Of a DNA stretch of 64,000 nucleotides, positions 36,242 through 45,941 are shown piece after piece. Position 1 is the first letter of the stretch. Every line of letters begins with the position of its first letter. A program made the position numbers and the translations under genes. Source of the DNA: Desulfobacterales bacterium (GTDB lineage Bacteria > Desulfobacterota > Desulfobacteria > Desulfobacterales > JAFDDL01); assembly GCA_034003325.1 (NCBI GenBank), contig JAVEYW010000010.1:1-64000 (forward strand). The letters run 5' to 3'. The notes under the pieces are model-generated. The model did not search any database. It worked only from the letters and a program-made list of their open reading frames with translations, and had not been told where the DNA came from.

Positions 36242-38620
36242 TTACCTGTCGATATCCGGTAAAATATAGTCGAGAGAGCCGATAATGGCGATCAGATCCG
36301 CCACCGTTTCCCCCACGGCCATCAGCGGCATGGCCTGCACATTGGCATAACCCGGAGACCGAATGTGCAGCCGGTACGGATACCCCAACGCGTCACTGAC
36401 GATATAATAGCCCTGCTCGCCCCTGGGAATCTCGCACGAGGCATAGGCTTCCCCCCTGGGAATGGCCGGCCCGCTGGAAACATTAACAAAATGATGAATC
36501 AGGCTTTCGATATTTAGAAGCATGTCCTTTCGCGCCGGAATCGCATACCGATAATCATCTGTGACATAACGGCCCGAGGGCATGCCCGCCACCGCCTGGG
36601 AGATAATGTTCAGGCTTTGCCGCATTTCCTCTACCCGCACAAGATAGCGGGCATAGCAATCCCCGTCCGAAGCGGTCGGCACTTCGAAGTCATAATTTTC
36701 ATATCCGGAATAAGGAAATTTTTTCCGCAAATCCCATTCCAGTCCGCAGGCCCGCAAATTGGGTCCGCTTATACCCCAATCCATGGCATTTGCCAGGGAA
36801 ATTCGGCCAACGCCTATGGTTCTGGCCTTAAAGATCGGGTTATGCCGAATCAGGCGTTCATATTCCCTGAGCCGATCCGGGAAGATCTTAACGAACGCCG
36901 TCACGGCCTCTTTCCAGCCTTCCGGCAGATCCGCCGCCACCCCGCCGATTCGAAACCACGAGGGATGCAGCCTACCGCCGGTGATCAGCTCAACAATATC
37001 GAGAATCATCTCCCGCTCGCGAAAGCAATAAAAATTAGGCGTCATCGCCCCCACATCATGGGCATAGGTGGCAAACCAGACCAGATGATTGCTAAGCCGG
37101 AATAATTCACTGAGCATCACCCGAATCACCTGCGCCCGCTCGGGCACTTTAATGCCGGCCAGTTTCTCCACGGCCAAAACATAGGGCAGGTTGTTGGCGG
37201 CGCCGGCAAGATAATCCACCCGGTCCGTGTATGGAATAAACTGGTGCCAGTTCTGTCGTTCCGCGATTTTTTCCACGGCCCGATGATGATAGCCGATATC
37301 CATTTCAAGCCCGGTGATCTCCTCGCCGTTCAGGGTCGCGATATAGCGCATCAGGCCATGGGTGCTCACATGGTGCGGCCCGATGTTCAGCACCAGCGGG
37401 TGCTCACCGTCCCGGTGCTTGACAAATTCACTCGCGTCCAGCGGCTGAAAGCGCCTGGCATGGCTGAGCGTATAGGGCGGCAATTCAGTGGCGCGTCCGG
37501 GATAGTCCTTTCTGAGAGGATGCCCTTTCCACCCGGGGGGCAGAATGAGACGCCGAAGGTTTGCATGCCCGCTGAATTGAATGCCAAACAGATCGAATAC
37601 TTCCCGCTCATACCACGCGGCCGAGGGCCAGATACCGGTTGCGCTGGGCACTTCGAGACGCCATCTGCTCAGCGGCACCTTCAGCCGCAGCCGGCAGGGT
37701 AAATCAAAAGACAGCAACTGATAAACCACCGTGTAATCGGGATGCTCATTGGGGCGCCGCCGGGCCGACTCATCCACGGCGGTCAAATCTTCGAGACGCT
37801 GAAACCGCGGTTGCGCCCGCGTCTTTAAGAATTCGAGCACATCAGCAATTCGATCCACATGCACGATATAAGTGGGAAAATCCGATGTCTCTGAAAGCAG
37901 TCGCAGCCCATCCCCAAATCGATCCGTCAACCGCTTTTCCAGTTGCCTGTCCGCTTCCGTTAATTTGACGCGCGCCGCGGGCGGCTTCCACATGAGATCC
38001 GATCGGCTCTCCTGAAACACCGGCGGCACCGCGGAAGTGCCCCGAATCGCCGTCCCCGCCATTCCCGGTCCGCGAGGGTCCCGGGACTTGGTCTGCTGAT
38101 CCACCAGAATCGGCCCCGTGCTTCCCTGGGAGCCGCCCTGAAGATGAAATACGGAGCGGGCCGGTTTTTCCTCGAATGCGATTTTTTCCTGAAGTTTGAT
38201 GAGCCCTTGCAACACCGCCTCGGGCCGGGGCGGGCATCCGGGAATATAAACATCCACAGGTAGAATCTGATCAATGCCCTGAACCACGCTGTAGGCATCG
38301 TACATGCCGCCGCTATTGGCGCAGGAACCCATGGATATCACCCATTTGGGCTCGGCCATCTGCTCATATAAGCGCAGCACCACCGGGGCGACCTTTTTAA
38401 ATACGGTGCCGGAAATGATCAGCAAATCCGCCTGCCGGGGAGAAGGCCGCAGCACCTCCGCGCCGAAACGCGCCAGATCATAACGCGCGGTCAGCGCTGT
38501 CGCCTCCTCCACAAAGCAACAGGACAGCCCGAAAAACATGGGCCAAAGGCTGTGCTTTCGCGCCCAATTGATCAGCGTATCCGCGCCGTCAAGCAGCGGC
38601 CGGCTTATTTTTTCCGGCAT
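36242..38620 (-). CDS. nuoBCD: Fused NADH-quinone oxidoreductase subunits B, C and D
   Basis: One reading frame of about 792 residues carries three complex I subunits. The NuoB part (1-180) holds the N2 cluster ligands [18 protein letters not shown] and PGCPPRPE. A ~50-residue Pro/Arg-rich linker follows. The NuoC part (about 225-365) ends in the family signature [17 protein letters not shown] and LRKDYPG. The NuoD part (about 395-792) has [18 protein letters not shown] and the C-terminal quinone-site region ending [10 protein letters not shown] use the ATG at 38620; a TTG at 38644 would lengthen the overlap with nuoA. CD fusions are well known; a BCD fusion is rarer but has been annotated in other bacteria. 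No internal stop or frameshift is seen. Confidence 0.94.
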   Translation of the reverse strand: MPEKISRPLLDGADTLINWARKHSLWPMFFGLSCCFVEEATALTARYDLARFGAEVLRPSPRQADLLIISGTVFKKVAPVVLRLYEQMAEPKWVISMGSCANSGGMYDAYSVVQGIDQILPVDVYIPGCPPRPEAVLQGLIKLQEKIAFEEKPARSVFHLQGGSQGSTGPILVDQQTKSRDPRGPGMAGTAIRGTSAVPPVFQESRSDLMWKPPAARVKLTEADRQLEKRLTDRFGDGLRLLSETSDFPTYIVHVDRIADVLEFLKTRAQPRFQRLEDLTAVDESARRRPNEHPDYTVVYQLLSFDLPCRLRLKVPLSRWRLEVPSATGIWPSAAWYEREVFDLFGIQFSGHANLRRLILPPGWKGHPLRKDYPGRATELPPYTLSHARRFQPLDASEFVKHRDGEHPLVLNIGPHHVSTHGLMRYIATLNGEEITGLEMDIGYHHRAVEKIAERQNWHQFIPYTDRVDYLAGAANNLPYVLAVEKLAGIKVPERAQVIRVMLSELFRLSNHLVWFATYAHDVGAMTPNFYCFREREMILDIVELITGGRLHPSWFRIGGVAADLPEGWKEAVTAFVKIFPDRLREYERLIRHNPIFKARTIGVGRISLANAMDWGISGPNLRACGLEWDLRKKFPYSGYENYDFEVPTASDGDCYARYLVRVEEMRQSLNIISQAVAGMPSGRYVTDDYRYAIPARKDMLLNIESLIHHFVNVSSGPAIPRGEAYASCEIPRGEQGYYIVSDALGYPYRLHIRSPGYANVQAMPLMAVGETVADLIAIIGSLDYILPDIDR

Positions 38621-39027
38621 GAGGTCCGATACGAGACGCCCCAATCAAGCCCTCCTTTTTTCCAAACATACGCCAACCCGGCAATCAACACCGCGATAAA
38701 AAAAGAAATCTGAAACCATCCCTCCCAGCCGAGAGTTTCCCAGGCGATGGCCCATGAAAATATATAGGCCCCCTCCACATCGAATAGGAGGAAAAAGATG
38801 GCCACCAGGTAAAAGGGAACCGGGTAACGCAGGCGGGCCGTGCCCGTGGGAATAACACCGCTTTCATAGGGGAGTAATTTGTCCCCCTGTTTCTTATTTT
38901 CACCAATCCTGGACGCGATGAACAGTAAGGCCGCAATGATGCCGATCACGATAGCGCCATAGATCACCAGGCTGAAAACATTGGGCTCCCAAGGCGAAAG
39001 CAACATGTCTTGCGTCACTGAATGCAT
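38605..39027 (-). CDS. nuoA: NADH-quinone oxidoreductase subunit A
   Basis: Membrane subunit of complex I, about 140 residues with three transmembrane helices. Conserved features are the cytoplasmic loop [21 protein letters not shown] (landmark: PYESG) and [14 protein letters not shown] with the acidic residues of the second helix. The start may be the Met at 39027 or the one at 39006. It is the first gene of the nuo operon and overlaps nuoBCD by 16 bases or more. A diverged second copy of its 5' half and upstream region lies at 43663-43930. Confidence 0.94.
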   Translation of the reverse strand: MHSVTQDMLLSPWEPNVFSLVIYGAIVIGIIAALLFIASRIGENKKQGDKLLPYESGVIPTGTARLRYPVPFYLVAIFFLLFDVEGAYIFSWAIAWETLGWEGWFQISFFIAVLIAGLAYVWKKGGLDWGVSYRTSCRKK

Positions 39028-39097
39028 ACGATCCGATTCAATTCGTCTCAATTCGGGTTTTCAGGGTCTGCAACGGGTGTCATGAAGTGACTGAATA

Positions 39098-39126
39098 AGA
39101 TTAGTGAGAGAAAAGCCGATTGTCAA
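39098..39126 (-). promoter_or_regulatory. Candidate promoter of the nuo operon
   Basis: On the minus strand, TTGACA (39126-39121) is followed after 17 bases by TAATCT (39103-39098), a weak -10, about 70-90 bases before nuoA. A second TTGACA overlaps just upstream. The whole segment is preserved in the duplicated copy near 43893-43930, so a second, orphan copy of the same promoter probably exists there. Confidence 0.35.
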
Positions 39127-39220
39127 ATGTCAAATAACCAAATAGTTAGCGGGGGGATAGTGTTCGAGAATTCGTTTATTGGAAATACGATGATTCGAGA
39201 AATCATTGACTCGTTGATAT

Positions 39221-39352
39221 GGGGTGTTTTTGGAATTCGGCTGTTCAGTGCCCTGGGGGCTGGATGGCAGGAACCAACAGGTACTTGGCTCTTTCATAAA
39301 TTGCAGTGTCCCTCTGTGTTAAGATTGGGATAGACGGAGATAGGAAATGAGA
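39221..39352. repeat. Duplicated segment upstream of nuo (matches 50517-50654)
   Basis: This stretch begins GGTGTTTTTGGAATTCGGC and ends TAGGAAATGAGA. It matches 50517-50654 in the same orientation with about ten substitutions and a short insertion near its end. No gene is evident in it. It lies in the gene-free gap 39136-39464. Confidence 0.8.
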
Positions 39353-39464
39353 GCAGCGAGGGTGATCATCGTCACGATGGAGATAAACAATCAGCATACA
39401 TTTTTATAGACGTCGCCACCCTCATCAAAAACTTTATTCTTGCCGTAAAGCAGAGGAGCTTATC

Positions 39465-39808
39465 ATGCGAATACAGACAATCCGGATCGAGACGGATTCG
39501 CTTGGTGCGTTGGAAAGGGCCGGGCAGCAATTCGCTGAAACGTTGCGGCATGGTGATTATGCCGGCGAAGTCATGAGCTTTGAGTCGCCCGCCGCACTAT
39601 TTCGGCTACTCACTCCGGCAAGGTGGGGCTTTCTTGCGGCGCTTCAGAAAGCGGGGCCTTCCGGCATCAGGGCGCTGGCAAGGGTAATGTCTTGCGGGAT
39701 ATTGCCTTACTATCCGAGAGGGGGTTGGTGGAGAAGGACAATGCAGGAAAGCTTTTTGTCCCATTCTCTCGAATTCATGCTGAATTTGATCTTTTGCAAG
39801 CGGCTTAA
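39465..39808 (+). pseudogene. Broken HVO_A0114-type antitoxin/transcriptional regulator
   Basis: Starts well, with AGAGGAG before the ATG, and reads as a winged-helix regulator of the kind paired with DUF6516 toxins: MSFESPAALFRLLTPARWGFL and then GPSGIRALARV. A ~19-base deletion, seen by comparison with the second copy at 50866-51062, then shifts the frame. The correct ending (VLRDIALLSERGLVEKDNAGK... LLQAA) continues in another frame to the stop at 39806-39808. No toxin gene precedes it here. Confidence 0.75.
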
Positions 39809-39838
39809 ATGATTCAATCATCCTTCGGCTCGATTTTC

Positions 39839-40488
39839 TTGGGCCGATTGCGAAAAATTTAAACCGATTACCCCTCCTTTTTGTTCCTTCACCTATCTGT
39901 CCATCATTTCTCGTGGCCCCATCGTTTTGCCATGGAGATGTGAATGCAAAAAATTTCTTGCACGGATATTTATTGTAATCATAGGCGGTTGAGAAAAGCG
40001 TCAATTTGACAGCCACAGGTCATGAAAGAAGTCGCAATGCGATAAAGGCAGAAAACGGATACTTCAAAAATTTGAAAAAAATGGGCGCGATGCCCCAAAA
40101 GGGATATATGCGCGTAAAATTAAGGGGACACAACCATGCTAAATTGCTTGGCGACGGATAGGCGTTGTCAAAAATCATTGTTCTGAGGCGGTTGCGCGCT
40201 CGCCAATAAGCTTTTGTGCGACCAATAGGCAGTTTTTGCAAAAAATTCCGGATTCGGCCGTTTTTTAGAGATCGGTTCGAATAGTTTTGCAAATGACTCA
40301 GAAGGTTAATTTAAACGACTTTTTATGAGTCTATCAAAAAAAGTGTTTGACAATTTTAAAATAAACAATTATTTTTTTAATAAAAGATTTAATTAAATAT
40401 TTAATTTATACCAACCGTCAAAAAACACATTCACAACGATCTGATAAATTATTTATTTTCAATATTAGCCTTCTTGGAGACTTGATAT
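39839..40488. other. Gene-free AT-rich stretch
   Basis: About 650 bases, increasingly AT-rich toward 40340-40440, with stop codons in all frames apart from a 90-codon frame at 40020-40292 (minus) that has no recognisable features or ribosome binding site. I see no RNA gene here. Confidence 0.5.
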
Positions 40489-40544
40489 AGACCCTTTACC
40501 GGAAACATACACGCTTTTGCGTGTATGTTTCCGGTAAAGGGTCT
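40489..40544. repeat. Perfect 26-bp hairpin, dispersed stem-loop repeat copy 2
   Basis: Bases 40489-40514 (AGACCCTTTACCGGAAACAT plus ACACGC) pair exactly with 40519-40544 around a TTTT loop. The right half (GCGTGTATGTTTCCGGTAAAGGGTC) is the same motif as the single-sided copies near 18870, 53915 and 55740. Here the motif has become a complete inverted repeat. It directly precedes a small open frame. Confidence 0.9.
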
Positions 40545-40550
40545 AAAAAT

Positions 40551-40805
40551 ATGCCGAACGATTCCAAACGCAAGATTGCCGAAGACCTTAATGCGATAGA
40601 AGCATTTGTCGATATCGCCATGATTGCCACTGACTTTCAGCAATTATTGGCTATCGAGCATGCTGAAGCCATTAAACATCGGCACAACTTGTGGATGTGC
40701 ACATATTCTTTGATGGTGCCATCGAAGGAAATGGTGAGCGTAGTCATTCAGCATGAATTCTATCATTTTAACGCAGATTCAAGCACACTGCGATTTATCG
40801 CATAA
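40551..40805 (+). CDS. Small hypothetical protein, possibly a transposase fragment
   Basis: An 84-residue frame starting seven bases after the perfect hairpin. It has no clear ribosome binding site, signal or membrane segment. The C-terminal half (IEHAEAIKHRHNLWMCTYSL then PSKEMVSVVIQHEFYHFN) looks protein-like. I cannot assign a family; its position beside a hairpin and other remnants makes a fragment of a mobile gene possible. Coding status is uncertain. Confidence 0.3.
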   Translation: MPNDSKRKIAEDLNAIEAFVDIAMIATDFQQLLAIEHAEAIKHRHNLWMCTYSLMVPSKEMVSVVIQHEFYHFNADSSTLRFIA

Positions 40806-40909
40806 TTAAGAGCAAGCGATAGCCACCTCAGTCTAAACAGCTGAAATAGGCCGCTTGATGTCCTCAAAAACTTTTGACTATCAAGAAATGAAAAAGGAAG
40901 GAAAGAAAT

Positions 40910-42871
40910 ATGGCAAATATATCTGACCCTATAACCATTGGCAATTTAGAGCTTAAAAACCGTATCATTGTTGCTCCTATGATGAAAGGCATTAATGATG
41001 ATGATGGTTGGGTCAATGAAAAGGTATGTGAAGCATATGAGATTGAAGCACGAGGCGGTGCCTCTGCCGTAACTGTGGGAGCATCGAATATTCGACCTGA
41101 GGGGCAGGGCTTTAGAAGACAAAATAGTATTACTGATGATTCCAAGCTTTCCGGTTTACATTTACTCGCTTATGCGATTAAAAGAGGGGGCGCAAAGGCA
41201 TTTATACAGATTTTCCATTCGGGTGCCATACCCAGCCCGCTCAAGGTGTTGAGGGGGTTAATGCCAGTAGCGCCGACGAAGAGACCGTGTTTTCTTGATC
41301 CAACGTTTATTTGCAGGGAACCGGATGACGCTGAAATATGGGAGATTATTGCTGCCTATGGAAAGGCAGTTGCGCGAGCACGCGAGGCCGGATTTGACGG
41401 TGTTGACATCCATGCAGGCCATGGTGGATTGATCCAGCAGTTTCTTTCATCTATTTTTAATAAAAGATCGGATATTTGGGGACAGCAAAAAGAAAAGTTT
41501 GGCCTGGAAGTAATTAAAGAGATTAAAAAACAAGCGGGTGAGGATTTTCCCATAATTTGGAGAATAAGCCTATATGAATTTTCAGGGCCAGAGGGATTTA
41601 GTGAAAAGGATTCGCTAGAAAAATGGATTCCACTGTGGGAAAAGGCGGGAGTATCAGCTTTTCATGTTTCGGCAGGCGGCGTTATGACGATAGAAGCACT
41701 AGTGGGAGCAGTTCCGCCAATTTATTCTCCAATGGCTTGTCTTATTCGATATGCCAAAGCGGTTAAAGAACGAACTAGTCTTCCCGTTATTGGCGTAGCC
41801 AAAATAATGAACGCACAACTTGCACGTTCCATTATTAAAAGTGAAAATGCAGATATTGTAGCGGTTGGGCGCCCCATTACGGCAGATCCGGAATTCCCAA
41901 AAAAAGTTTTGGAGAATAGAGATGATGAAATTCGAAAGTGCATTGCATGCAATTGGTGTCTTACGACACACTCGATGATGAACGTCGAGTCAAGATGTAC
42001 TGTCAATGCCGCGTACAATAGAGAAGCAAAATACCGGCTAACTAAAGCAGAGCGTTCGAAAAGAGTGATGATTATAGGCGGCGGAGTAGCCGGAATGGAA
42101 GCCGCGAGAGTGCTTCACCTTAGAGGACATCAAGTAATTTTGTTTGAAAAAACGGAACGGCTCGGTGGATTGGTCAGGGAAGTGGCCTCAAAAATTCCAA
42201 GGCTTCGCACAAAGCACTTAAACCACGCTTCTGAGTATCTTATAAACGAGATGGCCCGACTGAAAATTCCTACTATCACAGGATTCGAGGTTACTATGGG
42301 CACAATTCGTGATGTTAAGCCTGATGTAGTCATTGTGGCGACTGGATCAGTAACCGGAGATCCGCCTAACATAGCAGGAATAGAAAGAAAAAATGTGCTT
42401 AATTATGAAGACTATATACGCGGTACAGTTGAAATTCCGCAGGGAAAACACATTGTCATAGTCGGCGGGAACGAAGGCTCTGAGATTTCCGTATCGCTTG
42501 CAAGAAATAAATGTCAAGTTGTGCTGGTTGAAAAAGGCAAGGAAATAATGGCGACGTCATACCTAAGCAAGGATCCAATTCGGAAATTGTGTCTTCAAAA
42601 ATACATAGAAGAAGAACGTGTTCAAATAATGACAGAAACTGTTGTTAAAAGTATAGATGACAACGAGGTATGGGTAGAAACTACCGAAGGAGAGAAAAAG
42701 ATTTTAGCGGATTATGTAATTTTGGCGACGCATAGGAAAGCGCATAATCCTTTTAAACAGGAAATTCGCAAAATTATTGAAAACGTATATGAAATAGGAG
42801 ATTGTGTGGAGCCACGATCAATTACAGAGGCTATTGACGATGCAAATTATTATAGCCGCTTTGATATTTAA
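40910..42871 (+). CDS. 2,4-dienoyl-CoA reductase-like flavoenzyme (OYE/FadH family)
   Basis: A 653-residue NADH-dependent oxidoreductase of the FadH/BaiCD/trimethylamine-dehydrogenase type. The N-terminal FMN TIM barrel covers about 1-340 (APMMKGI near the start, GVDIHAGHGGLIQQF in the middle). Near 344-363 come the [4Fe-4S] ligands CIACNWC and a further Cys; the spacing CxxCxxC is one residue tighter than the usual C-x2-C-x3-C. The FAD/NAD domain starts near 388 (IIGGGVAGMEAA). It could reduce unsaturated acyl-CoA or another enone. AGGAAAGAAAT precedes the ATG. Its base composition is visibly more AT-rich than that of the nuo operon or the pfa genes, which suggests acquisition. It is a single-gene unit between remnants. 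Confidence 0.88.
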   Translation: MANISDPITIGNLELKNRIIVAPMMKGINDDDGWVNEKVCEAYEIEARGGASAVTVGASNIRPEGQGFRRQNSITDDSKLSGLHLLAYAIKRGGAKAFIQIFHSGAIPSPLKVLRGLMPVAPTKRPCFLDPTFICREPDDAEIWEIIAAYGKAVARAREAGFDGVDIHAGHGGLIQQFLSSIFNKRSDIWGQQKEKFGLEVIKEIKKQAGEDFPIIWRISLYEFSGPEGFSEKDSLEKWIPLWEKAGVSAFHVSAGGVMTIEALVGAVPPIYSPMACLIRYAKAVKERTSLPVIGVAKIMNAQLARSIIKSENADIVAVGRPITADPEFPKKVLENRDDEIRKCIACNWCLTTHSMMNVESRCTVNAAYNREAKYRLTKAERSKRVMIIGGGVAGMEAARVLHLRGHQVILFEKTERLGGLVREVASKIPRLRTKHLNHASEYLINEMARLKIPTITGFEVTMGTIRDVKPDVVIVATGSVTGDPPNIAGIERKNVLNYEDYIRGTVEIPQGKHIVIVGGNEGSEISVSLARNKCQVVLVEKGKEIMATSYLSKDPIRKLCLQKYIEEERVQIMTETVVKSIDDNEVWVETTEGEKKILADYVILATHRKAHNPFKQEIRKIIENVYEIGDCVEPRSITEAIDDANYYSRFDI

Positions 42872-42921
42872 AGAAATAAGAACTCGCTTTTTGTAAAGAA
42901 AAATATAGACAATTGCAATAG

Positions 42922-42975
42922 CTAATCGGGCTGAAGCCCACCCCAACATGTTGGGGTGGGCTTCAGCCCGATTAG
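42922..42975. repeat. Perfect 54-bp palindrome
   Basis: Bases 42922-42948 are the exact reverse complement of 42949-42975, with no loop bases (centre CAACATGTTG). It begins CTAATCGGGCTGAAGCCCAC. It lies 51 bases after the flavoenzyme stop and could end its transcript, although no U-run follows. The remaining bases to 43109 hold nothing I can identify. Confidence 0.9.
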
Positions 42976-43109
42976 ACCTGATAAAAAAGAGCGAATAAAT
43001 TAAAGAAGAATTAGGGCGTTGTTGATTGGATATTACAGGAATTGGTTATGGCAGGGCTGTTTTTGGTCGTAGCCGCTCCTTAAGTTTTTTAAACTATTTC
43101 GAAAAATGC

Positions 43110-43445
43110 TTAGTTCCAATAGTAATAAGCGCATTGGGAGTCCGAATCGTCATAGGTTAATTTGGGGATATAGGATGGGCTTTCAGGCGGCGGCGCATGA
43201 TTTCGCGTGTCCCATAGATGCAGATGCCATAAAATTTTTTGTATGATTTCCGCCTGATCGACTATAGATAGGATTTTCATGGCGCCCTGGCATTTGGGGC
43301 ACACCAAGGGATCGACCTCATACACCTTTAGGATCAACCGCGCCCAATTCCTTCTGAATTTTTTTGATGACATTTCGCCGGGTATAATGGTTGGAATTTC
43401 ATCGACCGCATCGCGCTATTTGCGATGCCCCGCAAACGTCGCCCC
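43110..43445 (-). pseudogene. C-terminal remnant of an IS91-family transposase
   Basis: The intact stretch of 87 codons (43373 to 43110) reads SSKKFRRNWARLILKVYEVD and then PLVCPKCQGAMKI, followed by IIQKILWHLHLW, the zinc-ribbon-like tail of IS91/IS1294-type Y2 transposases. Reading upstream in the same frame gives GATFAGHRK, a stop codon, then RDAVDEIPTIIPGE, which matches the preceding part of such transposases but is interrupted. The catalytic tyrosine region is gone. No ends typical of the IS are seen. Confidence 0.7.
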
Positions 43446-43662
43446 TATCGGAATAAGCCTTACGGCCCAAACTCCAGCTCGTAGACCGAGGCAGAGCTCC
43501 ACGACGAAGCATAGTCAGGCGGTACCCAACCCGCGAATATCAGAGTGCTCAACCGTCGTTATTGCAAACCCCGCCTCTATCCAAATGCTCGATGCAAATC
43601 GTCACACCCATTATTTTGGGATATGGATAGGTTTTTTCTATTGACAGATGTTCAACCATATC

Positions 43663-43930
43663 AGGGGAGTAATTTGTCCCCCCTGTTTCTTTTTTCACCA
43701 ATTTTGGACGCGATGAACAGCAAGGCCGCAATGATGCCGATCACGATGGCGCCATAGATCACCAGACTGAATACATTGGGCTCCCAAGGCGAAAGCAACC
43801 TGTCTTGCGTCACTGAATGCATACTATTCGATTCAATTCGTCCCAATTCGGATTTTCAGGGTCTGCAACGGGTGCCATGAGGTGACTGAATAAGACTAGT
43901 GAGAGAAAAGCCGATTGTCAAATGTCAAAT
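43663..43930 (-). pseudogene. Truncated duplicate of nuoA 5' end and its upstream region
   Basis: These 268 bases match 38868-39135 at the same length, with scattered substitutions and one compensating pair of single-base indels. They include the first ~50 codons of nuoA (frame broken by the indels) and the putative nuo promoter. Similarity stops abruptly at both ends. The lipid cassette starts about 175 bases further on. Confidence 0.88.
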
Positions 43931-44106
43931 CATCAAACAATGCGGCGTATTTTTTTATTCTCTATACCAAAAACTTTTATTTAAAAAAAAGACCTTTCAT
44001 GTTAGACATATCCATAACGCGTTCGACGCAATCGTCATTGTTTGTGAATTTCATTCACACACCGCTTACAGGTGTATCCGAATCAACGATTCGTGGAGTC
44101 GTGAGC

Positions 44107-44709
44107 ATGACGTTATCCGTTAGAAAGATCGCTATAGTCCTCATTCTTAGCACCGCGCAACTTGGGTTTTCTGGTGCCGCCAGCGCTGCACAAAGTCGTG
44201 GTATTCATTTCGCCGACACCATCCAAGTAGAAGGTTATAAATTGGGTTTGCGGGGTGTTGGAATCCTACAAAAATTCATATTTAAAGGCTATTTGGTGGG
44301 GCTTTATCTCCCCGAAGGCGTGGCGGTTAAAGATGCCTTGACCGATGTGCCAAAGCGGCTTGAATACTATTTTTATAGGGATATGGCGGCCGAAGATTTC
44401 CGATCCACCGGCGCGCCGCTTATGGCGCAAAACGTGGGACAAGCTGAAACGGACCGCCTGGAACCGAAATTGGCGGCGTTTAATCAACTATATAGGGATG
44501 TTAAAGAAAAACAGCGATATACGATCACCTATATCCCCGGGAAGGGAACTGAATTAGGCCTGGAAGGAGAGTCCCTCGGTTGGGTGCCCGGGTTCGAATT
44601 TGCCGCTGCCTATTTTGCCATTTGGCTGGGACCAAACCCAGTCAGTGAAGAGTTAAAAGAGGGGCTGCTCGATCCTGAGACAGCCGCGCCTGACACAAAA
44701 ACAAATTGA
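44107..44709 (+). CDS. Secreted chalcone-isomerase-like protein
   Basis: About 200 residues from the ATG at 44107; the frame is open back to 43915, but this Met begins a good signal peptide (KIAIVLILSTAQLGFSGAASA). The mature part matches the chalcone isomerase-like family (Chalcone_3): GVGILQKFIFKGYLVGLYLP, then RLEYYFYRDMAAEDF, and ends in LGWVPGFEFAAAYFAIWLG-like and LKEGLLDP segments. Bacterial members are periplasmic; their role is unsettled and may involve fatty-acid binding. It is the first gene of the cassette, 22 bases before the DUF1295 gene. Confidence 0.85.
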   Translation: MTLSVRKIAIVLILSTAQLGFSGAASAAQSRGIHFADTIQVEGYKLGLRGVGILQKFIFKGYLVGLYLPEGVAVKDALTDVPKRLEYYFYRDMAAEDFRSTGAPLMAQNVGQAETDRLEPKLAAFNQLYRDVKEKQRYTITYIPGKGTELGLEGESLGWVPGFEFAAAYFAIWLGPNPVSEELKEGLLDPETAAPDTKTN

Positions 44710-44731
44710 ACGGGAATCAGGCTAAGAAGAT

Positions 44732-45511
44732 ATGCTTAACCTCCTATTTATTCAAACCATCGTCATGGCGGTGGCTGCCTCCATGTGGTTCGGACTGGCC
44801 GTCCTTCGAAAGCGTAACGACGTGGCGGACATGGCCTGGGGTTTGGGCTTTATTCTAACGACGGCTGTTGTCGTTTTGTATAAGGATGCGGCTATCTCCT
44901 TGCGAGGTTGGCTGATGGTTCTGCTTGTTTCCGTTTGGGGGATTCGGTTGGCCATCCATATCGGGATGCGTCATCGAAGAAAGGGGGAAGATGTTCGATA
45001 TCAAAATTGGCGAAAAGCATGGGGGAAGCATGCGCTTCTCTTTGCCTATTGCCAGGTTTTTCTGCTGCAGGGCCTTCTGGTATTGATCATTGCCTTTCCC
45101 GTCACCTGGACCATGATGGCGCCGGTTACCCCTTTTGGAATGATCGACGTGATCGGTATGGTGCTTTGGCTGACCGGGTTTCTTTTTGAGGCCATCGGTG
45201 ATTATCAATTACGATCGTTCAAGAAACATCCTGAAAATAGAGGACAGATCATTCAGTCCGGTTTATGGAAATACTCCCGACACCCCAATTATTTCGGTGA
45301 AGTTTTACTCTGGTGGGGCATCTATTGTATTTCGTTAGAAACGCCGGGCGGCTGGATGACCATCATCGGCCCGCTTATGATCACCTATCTAATCTTGTTT
45401 GTGTCCGGCATCCCCATGCTGGAAAAGACATATCAGGGCAATCCGGAGTATGGCCGTTACGCGATGCGAACCAGCCGATTTTTTCCAATGCCGCCTAAAA
45501 AAGGAGTTTAA
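44732..45511 (+). CDS. DUF1295 membrane protein (steroid 5-alpha-reductase/ICMT-like)
   Basis: A 259-residue protein with five to six transmembrane segments and a C-terminal catalytic-type region of the DUF1295 family: SGLWKYSRHPNYFGEVLLWW and then MLEKTYQGNPEYGRY, which resemble NADPH- or SAM-binding motifs of 5-alpha-reductases and isoprenylcysteine methyltransferases. Members often accompany CFA-synthase-like genes. A role in reducing or methylating a membrane lipid is inferred from this and from the neighbours. The next gene starts three bases after it. Confidence 0.87.
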   Translation: MLNLLFIQTIVMAVAASMWFGLAVLRKRNDVADMAWGLGFILTTAVVVLYKDAAISLRGWLMVLLVSVWGIRLAIHIGMRHRRKGEDVRYQNWRKAWGKHALLFAYCQVFLLQGLLVLIIAFPVTWTMMAPVTPFGMIDVIGMVLWLTGFLFEAIGDYQLRSFKKHPENRGQIIQSGLWKYSRHPNYFGEVLLWWGIYCISLETPGGWMTIIGPLMITYLILFVSGIPMLEKTYQGNPEYGRYAMRTSRFFPMPPKKGV

Positions 45512-45514
45512 ACA

Positions 45515-45928
45515 ATGATCCATTTTTTAAAACTGTTTTGTTTCGCGGTGACGTTAACCGTTTTGATTGACTGTCTTTGGCTAGGTGTATTAATGAATCG
45601 TTTTTACATTACCCAATTAGGCGATTTGGCCCGTGGTGGCAGCCAAGGGTTCAAACCCTTGCTGCTGCCGGCAATGGCGGTCTATATTTTCATTCCCTTC
45701 GGCATTTTACTATTTGTACTACCGCGCATTAACCCAACCTACCTATTTTCGGCGCTGGGATGGGGATTTCTTTTTGGGCTGACGCTCTATGCGGTTTACG
45801 ACATGACCAATTACGCGTTGATCCGGGATTGGCCGCTGAAGATGTCCCTGGTGGACATCTGTTGGGGCGGCACCCTGTGCGCGATTGTGAGCTATGCAAC
45901 CGCACGATTCGACCTGTGGCTGAGATAA
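45515..45928 (+). CDS. DUF2177 family membrane protein
   Basis: A 137-residue protein with four transmembrane helices. The C-terminal region LTLYAVYDMTNYALIRDWPL followed by VDICWGG is the hallmark of DUF2177. Function unknown. It is tightly packed between the DUF1295 gene and the FAD oxidoreductase gene (three and 13 bases), with AAAAGGAG before the start. Confidence 0.87.
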   Translation: MIHFLKLFCFAVTLTVLIDCLWLGVLMNRFYITQLGDLARGGSQGFKPLLLPAMAVYIFIPFGILLFVLPRINPTYLFSALGWGFLFGLTLYAVYDMTNYALIRDWPLKMSLVDICWGGTLCAIVSYATARFDLWLR

Positions 45929-45941
45929 TCGGAGGCCTTAT

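Noticed and set aside
39127..39333. 68-codon frame across the duplicated non-coding block
   Set aside because: The copy at 50517 does not preserve the frame's upstream half, so coding is unlikely.
40020..40292. 90-codon frame on the minus strand in the gene-free stretch
   Set aside because: No recognisable motif, start signal or neighbour support.
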